Part shown: in pieces, positions 34,778 through 47,039 of the stretch
Layout: every line of letters begins with the position of its first letter
How positions within the stretch are numbered: the first letter of the stretch is position 1
Assembly (NCBI RefSeq): GCF_910594005.1
Contig: NC_057838.1
Coordinates: 34,340,001-34,404,000 of the forward strand
DNA length: 64,000 nucleotides
From: Cervus elaphus
Taxonomy: Eukaryota > Chordata > Mammalia > Artiodactyla > Cervidae
Reading direction: 5' to 3'
The notes under the pieces: generated by a model
What the model was told of the DNA's origin: nothing
Databases searched by the model: none
The model's input: the letters and a program-made list of their open reading frames with translations, nothing else
Made by a program: the position numbers and the translations under genes

Positions 34778-35469
34778 TAGAATGATTTTTTTTTTAAACA
34801 AACTAACTGCCTTTGCTATCCAGTCATGAAGATTTACTGCTAATTTTTCTTATGAGATGGTTCTCCCTGTTGTTTTTGCCTTTGTCTCACTATGTACCAT
34901 CTGAACCTGCTTGACAGTGTTGAGGGGGAAAAAGGAGTTCACACTGACAAACAAAGGTTATTGGTTAGTGAAAAATTATAGATAAGACAGCAATTAGCAG
35001 TCTCATTAGTAGACATTCTTATTTTACTAAAAAATACTCTGGCTCTCATAGGCTTTCCTGGTCCAGTACAGCATTCTAGGCTGCCGGTCAACAACAGGGC
35101 TGGTGGGTGGGATGTAAGGGTGACAGTCCGAACCCAACCTGGCAGTAGTTTACTGCTTGTAGCCGGTGGACAACAGTGCCTCGCTCAGGTTGTGGCTGGA
35201 GCTGAGGGCGAGCCACATTCTGCTTGGGAGATGGAAATTCCAGCATGATATTTTTCTAAGAAACCTCAGCCTAGTGAATGAATAGGAGCAGAACTAAGGA
35301 GTAAAAAGGATGTTGCTATCCAGCAAGACTGGATCATTGTTTGGCTTGGTTATCAGCAACAAGCCGGGAAACTAACTGACCCAAATCTGAGACACCAGGT
35401 TGAGAACAAGCCCTGAGCCTTTGGAGTGGGAGCACTGAATCCAAGAGCCTAAACTACCAGAGAACTAAC

Positions 35470-35470
<1 letters not shown>

Positions 35471-35506
<36 letters not shown>
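35471..35506. repeat. (CTG)12 trinucleotide microsatellite
   Basis: Twelve uninterrupted CTG units form the tail of the Bov-A2 SINE. They are not in any preserved coding frame. Confidence 0.98.
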
Positions 35507-35508
<2 letters not shown>

Positions 35509-35766
35509 AAGTCACTTCAGTCGTGTCTGACTCTGTGAGACCCTATAGATGGGAGCCCACTAGGCTCCTATGTCCCTGGGATTCTCCAGGCAAGAATACT
35601 GGAGTGGGTAGTCATTTCCTTCTCCAATGCATCAAAGTGAAAAGTGAAAGTGAAGTTGCTCAGTTGTGCCCGACTCTTAGTGACCTCCTGGACAGCAGCC
35701 TACCAGGCTCCTCCATCCAAGGGATATTCCAGGCAAGAGTACTGGAGTGGGGTGCCATTACCTTCT
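35471..35766 (-). mobile_element. Bov-A2 SINE inserted in the L1 5' region
   Basis: Two BovA units lie in tandem in reverse orientation, joined by 'aaagtgaaaagtgaaagtga', which is the Bov-A2 dimer layout. The (CTG)12 run at the left is its 3' tail. Interrupted L1 text resumes at 'agggagtatcaaatagtg'. I see no target-site duplication of useful length. Confidence 0.93.
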
Positions 35767-36113
35767 AGGGAGTATCAAATAGTGAGAACTCACACAAAGG
35801 AAGCCACTTGAATACAACACCCAGCATCACCCAACCACCAGTAGCACCCTGGGCAGGACACCTCATCTAAACAACAAACAAAACAAAAATACAAACACAA
35901 TCATCAGCAGACAGGATTACCACCTCACCCATCCTTGCACATCAGAGGAAAAACAAACTAATGAATAAAAACTCAACACAAATCTCACCCTATATGAAGC
36001 TTACACAAACCACTGGACCAACCTTAGGAGGACAGAAACCAAAAGAAAGAAAGAATTCAACCTTGAAGCCTGGGAAAAGGAGATCTCAAACACAATAAGT
36101 TTAAAAAAAAATA

Positions 36114-36994
36114 ATGAAAAGGCAGAGAAATACTACACAAATGAAAGAACAAACTAGAAACACAGAGTCCAAATAAATGAAGAGGAAATAGGCAAACTAC
36201 TGGAAAAAGAATTCAGAATGATGTTAGTAAAGATGAACAAAAACCTTGAAAACAAAATGGAGAAAATGCAAGAATCAATCAACAAAGACCTAGAAGAATT
36301 AAAGAATAAACATACAGAGACAAACAACACAATTACCAAAATTAAAATACTCAGGAAGGAATCACTAGCAGAATGTCTGAAGCAGAAAATGAATCAGTGA
36401 ACTGGAAGATAAAATGGTGGAAATATCTTCTGAAGAGCAGAATAAAGTAAAAAGAAAGAAAAGAACAGAGGATAGTCTCAGAAACCTCTGAGGCAATATC
36501 AAACCCACCAACATTTGAATTATAGGGGGTCCCAGAAGAAGAGAAAAAGAAAGTGTATGAGAAAACTTTTGAAGAGATTATAGTTGAAAATTTCCCTAAC
36601 ATGGAAGAGGAAATAGTCAACCAAGTCCAAGAGACACAAAGAGTCCCATACAAGGTAAACCCAAGGAGAAACATGCCAACAACATGCTAACCAAACTAAC
36701 AAAGACTAAATACAGAGAAAGAATATTAAAAGCAGCAAGGGAGAAGAAACAAGTAACATACAAGGGAAAACCCATACTCTTAACAACTGATCTTTCGGCA
36801 GAAACTGCAGGCCAGAAGGGAATGGCAGAATATATTTAAGTATTGAAAGGGAAAAACTGCAAACAAGATTACTGTACCCAGCAAGGATCTCATTCAAAAC
36901 TTATGGAGATATAAAAAGCTTTTCAGACAAGCAAAAGTTAAGGGAATTCAGTATCCCAAACCAGCTTTATAACAAATGTGAAAGGGATGATTTA
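36114..36994 (+). pseudogene. L1 ORF1 remnant (RNA-binding coiled-coil protein)
   Basis: ORF1p would coat L1 RNA as a trimer. The ATG at 36114 opens a frame that ends at TAA (36174) after about 20 codons, apparently through a 1-base loss. Coiled-coil-like sequence resumes in another frame at 36218-36400 (NKNLENKMEKMQESINKDLEEL). Later DNA still shows ORF1 features such as the segment encoding 'NFPNMEEE'. The likely original stop is near 36992. It is dead. Confidence 0.82.
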
Positions 36995-37053
36995 GTTGAG
37001 AAATACAAAAGAAGAAAAAAGATCTACAATATCAACCCCAGACAATTAAGAAA

Positions 37054-40000
37054 ATGGCAATAGGAAGATATATATCAATAATTACTTTAAATGTAAATGG
37101 ATTAAATGCTTCAACCAAAAGACACAGACTGGCTGAATGGATATACAAACAGGGCCCATATATATGCTGTCTACAAGAAACCCACTTCAGACCTCAAGAC
37201 ACATATAGATTGAAAGTGAGAGGATGGAAAAATATATTAAATGCAAATGGGAAGCAAAAGAAAGCTGGAGAAGCATCCTCATATCAGACAAAGTAGACGT
37301 TAAAATAAAGAGGATTGCAAGAGATAAGGAAGGACACTACATAATGATTGAGGGGTCAATCCAAGAGAAAGACAAAACAATTGTAAATATCTATGCACCC
37401 AACATAGGAGCACCTCCATACATAAGACAAACACTAACAGACAAAAGGAGAAATTGACAGTAACACAATAATAGTAGGAGACTTTAACACCTCACTCACA
37501 CCAATGGACAGATCATCAAAGCAAAATTGATAAGGGAACACAAGTCTTAAAGGATACATTAGATGAGATGGCTCTCACTGATATCTTCAGGACATTCCAT
37601 CCAAATGAAGAATACACTTTCTTCTCAACTGCACAGGGAACATGTCTCCAGGATAGATATCTTGGATCACAAGTCAAACCTCAGTAAATTTGAGAAAATT
37701 GAAATCATATCAAGCATCTTCTCCGACCACAATGCTAAGAGACTAGATATCAATTAGAAGAACAAAATTGCAAGAAACACAAACACATGGAGATTAAACA
37801 ACACATTTCTAAATAACCAACAGTTTACTGAAGAAATCAAAAGGAAAATCAAAAAATTTCTAGAAATAAATGACAATGAAAACACAACTCAATATCTATG
37901 GGATGCGGCAAAAGTAGTTCTAAGAGGGAAGTTTATAGCAATACAATCCTACCTCAAGAAACAAGAAAAATATCGAAAAGACAACCTAACTTTCCACCAA
38001 AAACAACTGAAAAAAGAACAACACCCCCCCCCAAATTAGTAGAAGGAAAGAAATCATAAAGATCTGAGCAGAAAAAATGAAAAAGAAATGAAAGAAACAA
38101 TAGTAAAGATTAATAAAACTAAAAGCTGGTTCTTTGAAAAGATAAACAAAATTGACAAGCCTTTAGCCAGGCTCATCAAAAAAAAAAGAAGAAGAATCAA
38201 ATCAAGAAAATTAGAGATGAAAAAGGAGAGGTTACAACAGACAATGCAGAAATACAAAGGATTATAAGAGACTATTATGAACAACTATATGGCAATAAAA
38301 TGGATAACCTGGAAGAAACGGACAGATTCTTAGAAAAGGTCAATCTTCCAAGACTGAACCAGGAAGAAATAGAAATTATGAACAACTGAATTACAAGCAC
38401 TGAAATTAAAGTGGTGATCAAAAATCTCCCCAAAAATAAAAGCCCAGGATGGCTTCACAGCAGAATTCTATCAAACGTTTAGAGAAGAACTAATGTCTGT
38501 CCTAAAACTCTTTCAAAAAATTGCAGAGGAAGGAACACTTCCAAACTCATTCTACAAGGCCACCATCACCCTGATACCAAAACCAGACAAAAATAATACA
38601 AAAAATGAAAACTAAATGCCAATATCACTGATGCACATAGATGCAAATATCCTCAACAAAATTTTAGCAAACAGAATTCAGCAACACATCAAAAAGCTCA
38701 CACACCATGATCAAGTTGGGTTTATTCCAGGAATGCAAGGATTCTTCAATATATGCAAACCAATCAATGTGATATACCATATTAACAAATTGAAAGATAA
38801 AAACCATATGATCATCTCAATAGATACAAAAAAGCCTTTGACAAAATTCAGCACACATTTATGATTAAAACTCTTCAAAAAATGGACATAGAAGGAACCT
38901 ACCTCAACATAGTAAAGGCCATGTATGATAAGCTTACAGCATTATTCTCAATGGTGAAAAACTGAAAGAATTCCCCCTAAAATCAGGAACAAGATACTTG
39001 TCCAATTTCACCACTGTTATTCAACATAGTTCTGGAAGTCCTAGCTACAGGAATCAGAGAATAAAAAGAAATAAAAGGAATCCAGGTTGGAAAAGAAGTA
39101 AAGCTCTTACTATTTGCAGATGACATGATACTGACTGGTACATAGAAAACCCTAAAGACAGTATGAGAAAATTACTAGAGCTAATCTGTGAATTTAACAA
39201 AGTTGCAGGATACAAAATCAATACACAGAAATCACTTGCATTTCTATATACTAACAATGAAAAATCAGAAAGAGAAATTAAGGAATCAATCCCATTTACC
39301 ATTGCAACAAAAAGAATTAAATGTCTAGGAGTAAACTTACCTAAGGAGACAAAAAAAACTGTACACAGAAAATTATAAGACATTGATGAAAGAAATAAAA
39401 GATGACATAAACAGATGGAGAGATATTCCATGTTCCTGGGCAGCAAGATTCAATACTGTGGAAATGACTATACTACCAAGTGCAATCTACAGATTCAATG
39501 TGATCCCTATCAAATTACCAATGCCATTTCCCACAAAACTAGAACAAAAAATTTCACAATTCATATGGAAACACAAAAGACCCCAAATAGCCAAAGCAGT
39601 CTTGAGAAGAGTGGAGCTGGAAGAATCAACCTTCCTGACTTCAGATTATACTACAAAGCTTCAGTCATCAAGACAGTATGGAACTGGCACAAAACCAGAA
39701 ATATAGACAAATGGAAAAAGATAGAAAGCCCAGAAATAAACCCATGCACCTATGGGTACCTTATTTTTTGACACAGGAGGTAAGAGTATCTAAAAGAGCA
39801 ATAAACGGTGCTGGGAAACTGGACAGCTACATGTAGAGGAATGAAATTAGAACAGTCCTAACACTATACACAAAGATAAACTCAAAATGGATTAAAGACC
39901 TAATTGTAAGACCAGAAACTATAAGACTCTTAGAGGAAAATATAGGTATAACAGTCGATGACGTAAATCAGAGCAAGATCCTCTATGACCCACCTCCTAG

Positions 40001-40826
40001 AGTAATGGAAATAAAAACAAAAGTAAAAGTGGGGCCTGATTAAACTTAAAAGCTTTTGCACAGCAAAGGAAACTATAATCAAGGTGAAAAGACAACCTTC
40101 AGAATGGGAGAAAATAATAGCAAATGAAACAACTGACAAAGGATTAATTTCCAAAATATACAAGCAGTTCATACAACTCAATGCCAGAAGAACAAACAAC
40201 CCAATCAAAGAGTGAGAAAAAGACCTAAACACATTTCTCCAAAGAAGACATACAGATGGCTAATAACATATGAAAAGATGCTCAACATCGCTCATCATTA
40301 GAGAAATGCAAATCAAAACTACAATGAGATATTACCTCATACTGGTCAGAATGGCCATCATCAAAAAGTCTACAGACAATAAATGCTGGAGAGGGTGTGG
40401 AGAAAAGGGAACACTCTTGCACTGTTGGTGGGAATGTAAATTCACAAAGAGAATTCCAGCTGCTATGGAAGACGGTATGGAGATTCCTTTAAAAACTAGG
40501 ACTAGAACCACCATATGACCCAGCAATCCCACTCCTAGGCCTATACCCTGAGGAAACTGAAATTGAAAAGACAAATGTATACCTTTGTTCATTGAAGCAC
40601 TATTTACAATAGGTAGAATATGGAAGCAACCTAGATGTCCATCGACAAATGACTAGATAAAGAAGCTATGGTACATATACACAAGAGAATATTACTCCCA
40701 CAAAAAAGGAATGCATTTGAGTCAGTTATGATGAGGTGGATGAACCTAGAACCTATTATACAGAGTGAAGTGAGTCAGAAAGAGAAAGATAAATATCGTA
40801 TTCTAATGCATATATATGGTATCTAG
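37054..40826 (+). pseudogene. L1 ORF2 remnant (endonuclease/reverse transcriptase)
   Basis: The ATG at 37054 opens the endonuclease domain (ITLNVNGLNA and CLQETHF, two conserved active-site regions). It shifts frame before 37296, and NIYAPN appears in another frame near 37386. The RT palm motif A is encoded near 38820 (ISIDTKK, then a 1-base deletion that breaks KAFDKI). Motif C (LLFADDM) lies near 39103-39126 in a short frame. C-terminal pieces follow at 39163-39378, 39383-39706 and 40270-40518, the last with the Cys-rich LLHCWWECK. The natural stop is about 40824-40826. Many frameshifts and stops. Confidence 0.9.
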
Positions 40827-41319
40827 AAAAATGGTACTGAAGTATTTATTTACAGATTGGCAATGAAGGAACAGACATAGAGAATAGACTTACGGACATG
40901 GGGAGGGGGAGGAGAGGGTGAGATGTATGGAAAGAGTAACATGGAAACTTACATTACCATATATAAAATAGATAGCCAACGGGAATTTGCTGTATGGTTC
41001 AGGACACTCAAACAGGGGCTTTGTATCAATCTAGAGGGGTGGGATTGGGCAGGAGATAGGAGGGAGGTTCAAAAGGGAGGGACTATAAGTATACCAAGGC
41101 TGATTCATATTGAGGTTTGACAGAAAACAACAAAATTCTGTAAAGCAATTATCCTTCAATAAATAAAATAAATTTTTAAAAAAGGAAATAAACACACAGG
41201 TGTAAGGTCATGTTAAGACAGAGGCAGCTATTGGAGTGATTTTTTCTATAAGCCAAGGAATGCCAGGGAACATCAGAAACTAGGAGAGAGTTATGAAATG
41301 AATTCTCCATCTGGGCCTC

Positions 41320-41455
41320 CTGAAGCTTGCTGACACCTTGAATTTAGATTGATGGTCTCTAGAATTGCGAGATAATACATTCCTGTTTTAAGCCATCTAG
41401 TTTGTTGATAATTTGCTACAGCATCCCTAGGAAACTAATGCAGCACTGTGTATTA
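41320..41455 (+). repeat. Ancient repeat tail, family unresolved
   Basis: 'agaattgcgagataatacat' followed by 'ttaagccatctagtttgttg' and 'ctaggaaactaatgcag' is the ending of a common old mammalian LTR/L1M-type repeat. Confidence 0.45.
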
Positions 41456-41479
41456 GGCATTTTGTAGGAGGCGGCATGC

Positions 41480-41650
41480 TGGAATAGAAAGGCGTTGGAC
41501 TTAAGAGTTAGGAAACATAGATTCTGAGCTTAATGCTGTTACTAGTAGCTGTGTGACCTTGGGTGTGTCACAGTCTCTCTCTGTGCCTCTGTTGTTTCAT
41601 CTGTAAAATGAAGATTTGGACTCCCCTTTCAACTCCTTCTAAGTCTAGCC
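41480..41650 (+). mobile_element. MIR SINE
   Basis: A clear MIR: 'gctgtgtgaccttgggtgtg', 'tctctgtgcctctgttg', 'tttcatctgtaaaatgaaga'. Confidence 0.8.
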
Positions 41651-41663
41651 TTTTGTTATTCTT

Positions 41664-41757
41664 GCTTAGTCACTGAGTCATGTCTGACTCCAGGCTTCTC
41701 TGTCCATGTGATTTTCCAAGCAAGAACACTGGGGAGGGTTGCCATTTCATTTTCCAT
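41664..41757 (-). mobile_element. Bov SINE fragment with 8-bp TSD
   Basis: Reversed BovA text ('gcttagtcactgagtcatgt', 'gcaagaacactggggaggg') sits between two copies of TTATTCTT at 41656-41663 and 41758-41765. The tRNA head is missing. Confidence 0.85.
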
Positions 41758-41765
41758 TTATTCTT

Positions 41766-42479
41766 TCACTATTAAAAAAATATAAAACTGTATGAAACAT
41801 AAAATAATGCTTTTTGGTTATTGGACAACAGGCATTGTAGGTGTGTTCACTGAAAGAAACAAAAAAGAAAAAAGAAAAGATCCCTGAGATAAGCTTTTGA
41901 CTTGCAGGCACCTTCTGTACTGAGCTTCAGAGAGGGTGAAAAGCAAAACCTAGCAGTATTGCTGAGTTAATGAGAAAAATGTTGGAATTTGTGGAGTACA
42001 AGAGTACTAAAATTTGTGATAAAGAACATCAGAGGGGAGAGAATTATGTAGAAAAATTACTCTAGAAATCTGTATTGCATTCGTTTTGAATTTTTTGCTG
42101 GGTACTAAGATGTAAATATATATGATGAAACTACATAATGTTGGATAATGGTGTAACTGGGTAGCTGTGAGTTATATGGTTTCCAGACATCACACAGCCT
42201 GGGAACTAAGTTCCAACCAGTCATATTGAAGAGAATTCACTGAATACCTGGCATGTCATTAGGAACCCCAGAAGGGTTATGTCTTAGTAGTAGGATTAAA
42301 CTAGCAATAAAGTCTGCTCTTGACCTACCTTAATAGAGCAGAAAAATGAGCTTTGAAAAGATCAAGCTCATTTACAGGTAATATTAACTGACTGCCAAAA
42401 TATATTTCAACACTCCTTAAAAGGAAGACAACACAATCCAGATACCAAGTAATATAACATTCTTAATATCTTTGATTCA
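41766..42479. other. A-rich non-coding sequence
   Basis: Nothing is recognised. Confidence 0.4.
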
Positions 42480-43640
42480 ATTAAAAACTGGACATTCTAA
42501 GTTGCGGGAAAATGTGGCTTATAACTGGGAGACAAATCAGTTAGTAGAATCAAAACTAGGAATGATAGAAATAATGGAATTATAGCAGATACGGATTTAG
42601 AGCAACTCTGACAAATATGCACAGTAATTTAAATGAAAATATGAATATACTGAAAAGATAAATGGTGAAAAGAACCAATAGAACTTCTAAAACTGAGAAA
42701 CACAATATCAGAGATGAAATGTTAATTGAATGAGTATAACAGCAGATGATAGCCTTCCAACCCTTCCTAACCCCACTCCAAAAAAGAGACTATAGAACTT
42801 GAAAACACAGCAGTAGAAACTATTCAAACTGAAGCACAGAGAGGAAAAAAGTTCATGTTGATTTAAGGCAAAATCAACACAATACCATAAAGTAATTATC
42901 TTCTCATTAAAAAAAGGAGAAATAAAAAGGTATGACAAAAAAATAGTGAGAGAGCTTCAGTGAATTCAGGGACCGTAAGAAGTCTAATGTATGTAATTGG
43001 AGCTCCAGAAAGAAAGGTTGGGACAGGAACATATGGCTGAAAAATCTCCAAATCTGAAGAAATCTCTGTGTCCCTTGATCCAAGAAGCTCAATGGACCTC
43101 AAGGGTAAACACAAAGCTACACTAAAGCATATAATAATGAAATTATTTTAAAAAGTAATTTAAAAAGCCTTTAAAGCAGCTTAAAGAAAAAAAGACACAC
43201 AGAGAGAAACAAAATAAGAAAAATCACTGATTTCTTATTAGAAGCAAAGTAATCCTGAAGAAAATGGAAACAGAAAACTCAAATATATGTATTTTTTCAT
43301 AGAAATAAAAGAAAATAGAAAATGCTGTGTTAAAAAATACTATCAATTTAGAATTCTATATCCAGTAAAAACATTCTTCTGAAGTGAATGTGAAATAAAG
43401 AAATTTCCAGACCCCCCCGCCCCACAAAAGGAAGCTGATATAATTCATTGCCAGCATACTTGCACTTCAGGAAATCATAAAGGAAGTTTCAGGGTAAAGG
43501 AAAATGATGCCAGATGGAAACTTGGAACTATAAAGAGAATGGAACGTTGAGGATATGGTAAATATGTGAGAAAATACAGAAGACTTTCTTCCCTCATATA
43601 TGTATTTGTTTGAAAAATAATCTTTAAAATAAAAATAACA
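42480..43640 (+). mobile_element. Old L1/HAL1-like element (ORF1-type region)
   Basis: A-rich plus-strand text resembling old L1 ORF1 or HAL1: 'aactgagaaacacaatatc', 'aaaaatctccaaatctgaag', 'agaattctatatccagtaaa', 'tttccagacc' and 'gccagatggaaacttgga'. No long frame survives. A 65-base L1_BT fragment interrupts it. Confidence 0.65.
42853..42917 (+). mobile_element. Tiny L1_BT 3' end fragment
   Basis: 'catgttgatttaaggcaaaa' followed by 'ataaagtaattatcttctca' and an A-run is the last ~65 bases of L1_BT. Possible degenerate flanks are GAGGAAAAAAG and GGAGAAATAAAAAG. Confidence 0.7.
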
Positions 43641-43779
43641 ATGTATTATAGAGTTTATAAAATGTATAGGAATAAAATATGATAATAGCACAATGGATAA
43701 GAGGGAGAAATGGAGATATTATGTTATGTGTTAGTTGCTGAGTTGTTTCTGACTCTTTGTGACCCTATGGACTGTAGCC

Positions 43780-46700
43780 ACAGAAAGATGAACTCCCCAG
43801 GCTGGTAGGTGCCTGATATGCCACTGGAGAAGAGTGGAGAAATAGCTCAAGAAAGAATGAAGAGATGGAGCCAAAATGAAAATAATGCCCAGTTGTGGAT
43901 GTGACCAGTGATGGAAGTAAAGTCCAAGGCTGTAAAGAACATAGGAACCTGGAATGTTAGGTCCATGAATCAAGGTAAACTGGAAGTGGTCAAAAAGGAG
44001 ATGGCAGGAGTGAATATCAACATTTTAGGAATCTGTGAACTAAAATGGACTGGAATGGGCAAATTTGATTCAGATGACCATTAGATCTACTCTTGTGGGC
44101 AAGAATCCCTTAGAAGAAATTGAGTAGCCCTCATAGCCAGCAAAAGAGTCCAAAATGCAGTACTTGGGTGCAATCACAAAAACGACAGAATGATCTCTAT
44201 TCATTTCCAAGGCAAACCATTCAATATCACAGTAATCCAAGTCTGTGCCCCAACCACTAATGCCAAAGAAGCTGAAGTTGAATTGTTCTATGAAGACCTA
44301 CAAGACCTTCTAGAACTAACACCAAAAAAACAAAAACAAAAACCCAACATATATCCTTTTCATCATAGGGAACTGGAATGCAAAAGTAGGAAGTCAAGAG
44401 ACACCTGGAGTAACAGGCAAGTTTGGCTGTGGAGTACAAAATGAAGCCGGGCAAAGGCTAATAGAGTTTTGCCAAGAGACTGCACTGGTCATAACAAACA
44501 CCCTCTTCCAACAACACAAGAGACAACTTTATACATAGACATCACCAGATGGTCAATACTTAAATCAGATTGATTATATTCTTTGCAGAAGATGGAGAAG
44601 TTCTATACAGTCAGCAAAAACAAGACCGGGAGCTGACTGTGGCTCAGATCATGAACTCCTTATTGCCAAATTCAGACTTAAATTGAAGAAAGTAGGGAAA
44701 ACGACTAGACCACTCAAGTATGACCTAAATCAAACCCCTTATGATTATACAGTGGAAGTGACAAATAGATTCAAGGAATTAGATCTGATAGACAGAGTGC
44801 CTGAAGAACTATGATGGAGGTTCATGACATTGTACAGGAGGCAGTGATCAAGGCCACCCCCAAGAAAAAGAAATGCAAAAGGCAAAATAGTTGTCTCAGG
44901 AAGCCTTACAAATAGCTGAGAAAAGAAGAGAACTAAAGGCAAAGGAGAAAAGGAAAGATATACCCACTTGAAGGCAGAGTTCCAAAGAATGGCAAGGAGA
45001 GATAAGAAAGTCTTCCTCAGTGATCAATGAAAGAAATAGAGGAAAACAATAGAATGGGAAAGACTAAGAGATATCTTCAAGAAAATTAGAGATACCGAGG
45101 GAATATTTCATGCAAAGATGTGCACAATAAAGGACAGAAATGATTTGGACCTAACAGAAGCAGAAGATATTAAGAGGAAGTGGCAAGAGTACACAGAAGA
45201 ACTATACAAAAAAGATCTTCATGAACCAGATAACCATGATGGTGTGATCACTCACTAGAGCCAGACATCCTGGAATGCAAAGTCAAGTGGGCCTTAGGAA
45301 GCATCACTAATAACAAAGCCAGTGGAGGTGATGGAATTCCACTTGAGCTATTTCAATTCCTAAAAAATGATGCTGTGAAAGTGCTGCTCTCAATATGCCA
45401 GCAAATTTGGAAAACTCAGCAGTGGCCACAGCACTGCAAAAGGTCAGTTTTCATTCCAATCCCAAAGAAAGGCAATGCCAAAGAATGTTCAAACTACTAC
45501 ACAATTGCACTCATCTCACACGCTAGCAATGTAATGCTAGCAATGTAATGCTCAAATTCTCCAAGCCAGGCTTCAACAGTAAGTGAACCAAGAAATTCCA
45601 GATGTTCAAGCTGGTTTTAGAAAAGGCAGAGGAACCAGAGATCAAATTGCCAACATCTGCTGGATCATCAAAAAAGCAAGAGAGTTCCAGAAAAACATCT
45701 CCTTCTGCTTTATTGAATATGCCAAAGCCTTTGACTACATGGATCACAACTAACTGTGGGAAATTCTTCAAGAGCTGGGATTACCAGACCACCTGACATG
45801 CTGACTGAGAAATCTGGAGGTCAAATGCAGGTCAAGAAGCAACAGTTAGAACTGGACATGGAACAATGGACTGGTTCCAAACTGGGAAAAGAGTACATCA
45901 AGGCTGTATATTGTTACCCTGCTTATCTAACTTATATGCAGAGTACATCATGTGAAATGCCAGGCTGGATGAAGCACAAGCCAGAATCAAGATTGCTGGG
46001 AGAAATATCAATAACCTCAGATACACGGATGACACCACCCTTGTGACAGAAAGTGAAGACGAACTAAAGAGTCTCTTGATGAAAGTGAAAGAGGAGAGTG
46101 AAAAAGTTGGCTTAAAACTCAACATTCAAAATACTAAGATCATGGCATCTTGCCCCATCACTTCATGGCAAATAGATGGGGAAACAATGGAAACAGTGAC
46201 AGACTTTATTTTGGGGGGCTCCAAAACCCTGCAGATGGTGACTGAAGCCATGAAATTAAAAGATGCTTGCTCTTTGGAAGGAATGCTATGATCAACCTAG
46301 ACAGCATATTCAAAGGCAGAGACATTACTTTGCCGACAAAGGTCCATCTAGTCAAAATTATGGTTTTTCCAGTAGTCATGTCTGGATGTGAGAGTTGGAC
46401 TATAAAGAAAGCTGAATGCTGAAGCATTGATGCTTTTGAACTGTGGTGTTGGAGAAGACTCTTGAGAGTCCCTTGGACTGCAAGGAGATCCTACCAGTCA
46501 ATCCTAAAGGAAATCAGTCCTGAATATTCATTGGGAGGATTGATTCTGAGGCTGAAACTCCAATACTTTGACCACCTGTTGCAAAGAATGGTCTCATTTG
46601 AAAAGACCCTGATGCTGGGAAATACTGAAAGCAGGCAGAGAAGGGGGTGACAGAGGATGAGATGATTGGATGGCATCACCAACTCAATGGGGTTTGAGCA

Positions 46701-46797
46701 ACTCTGGGAAATGATAAAGGACAGGGAGGCCTGGTGTGCTGCAGTCCATGGGGTTGCAAAGATTTGAACACAACTGAGCAACTGAACTAAACTGAGC
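43780..46797 (+). mobile_element. Near-complete BovB LINE with 12-bp TSD, inside a Bov-tA
   Basis: This is 3018 bp of BovB from its 5' leader ('acagaaagatgaactcccca') to its ACTGA/ACTAA tail ('actgaactaaactgagc'). The 12-base repeat TGGACTGTAGCC flanks it at 43768-43779 and 46798-46809 and also belongs to the host SINE, so both junctions are exact. It is the longest BovB in the window, but its coding region is degenerate. Confidence 0.95.
43925..46782 (+). pseudogene. BovB endonuclease/reverse transcriptase pseudogene
   Basis: The N-terminal endonuclease starts near 43940 (GTWNVRSMNQGKLEVV, then ELKWTGMG) and hits TAG at about 44081. 44190-44444 encodes GKPFNITVIQVCAPTTNAKE and then shifts frame after LELTPKK. 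In the RT palm, motif A reads FIEYAKAFDY (about 45709-45740), with Glu in place of the usual Asp. Motif C reads YTDD at about 46012-46027 in place of YADD, with both Asp kept. Several stops follow in the thumb. 46043-46291 and 46462-46650 encode C-terminal parts. It cannot make a functional enzyme. Confidence 0.9.
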
Positions 46798-47039
46798 TGG
46801 ACTGTAGCCCGCCAGGCTCCTTTGCCCATATGATTTCCCAGGCAAGAATACTGGAGTGGTTCGCCATTTCCTCTTGCCCACCAGGAATCAAGCCTGGGTC
46901 TCCCGCAGATTCTTTACTATCTGATCCAGTGAGTAAGCCCTACTATGCTGTTAGGGTCATACATTATATATGAAGTGGTTTAATATTATTTGAAGGTACA
47001 CTATGATAAATTGAATGTACACATTGCATTCCCCAGAGC

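Larger units (their letters stand above)
35040..41187 (+). mobile_element. Near-full-length L1_BT LINE
   Basis: L1 layout in order: 5' UTR-like sequence (from about 35040; left edge uncertain), ORF1 region, ORF2 region, and 3' UTR ending in 'aagcaattatccttcaata' with an A-rich tail at about 41160-41187. Excluding the Bov-A2 inserted at 35471-35766, it is about 5.85 kb. Both ORFs are broken. No convincing TSD was found, partly because the 5' edge is unclear. Confidence 0.9.
43730..46937 (-). mobile_element. Bov-tA SINE split by a BovB insertion
   Basis: The left piece (about 43730-43779) holds the reversed 3' part of the SINE ('gttagttgctgagttgtttc' to 'tggactgtagcc'). The right piece (46798-46937) resumes at 'tggactgtagcccgccagg' and runs through to the tRNA head. 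Joined at the shared 12 bases, the two make one Bov-tA. Confidence 0.9.

Noticed and set aside
34900..35040. TSD for the 35.0-41.2 kb L1
   Set aside because: I compared the sequence after the A-rich tail with the region upstream of 35040 and found no convincing match. The 5' edge remains uncertain.
35471..35506. Coding polyglutamine/polyleucine tract
   Set aside because: The CTG run is the tail of a Bov-A2 SINE within an L1 5' region and not in a gene.
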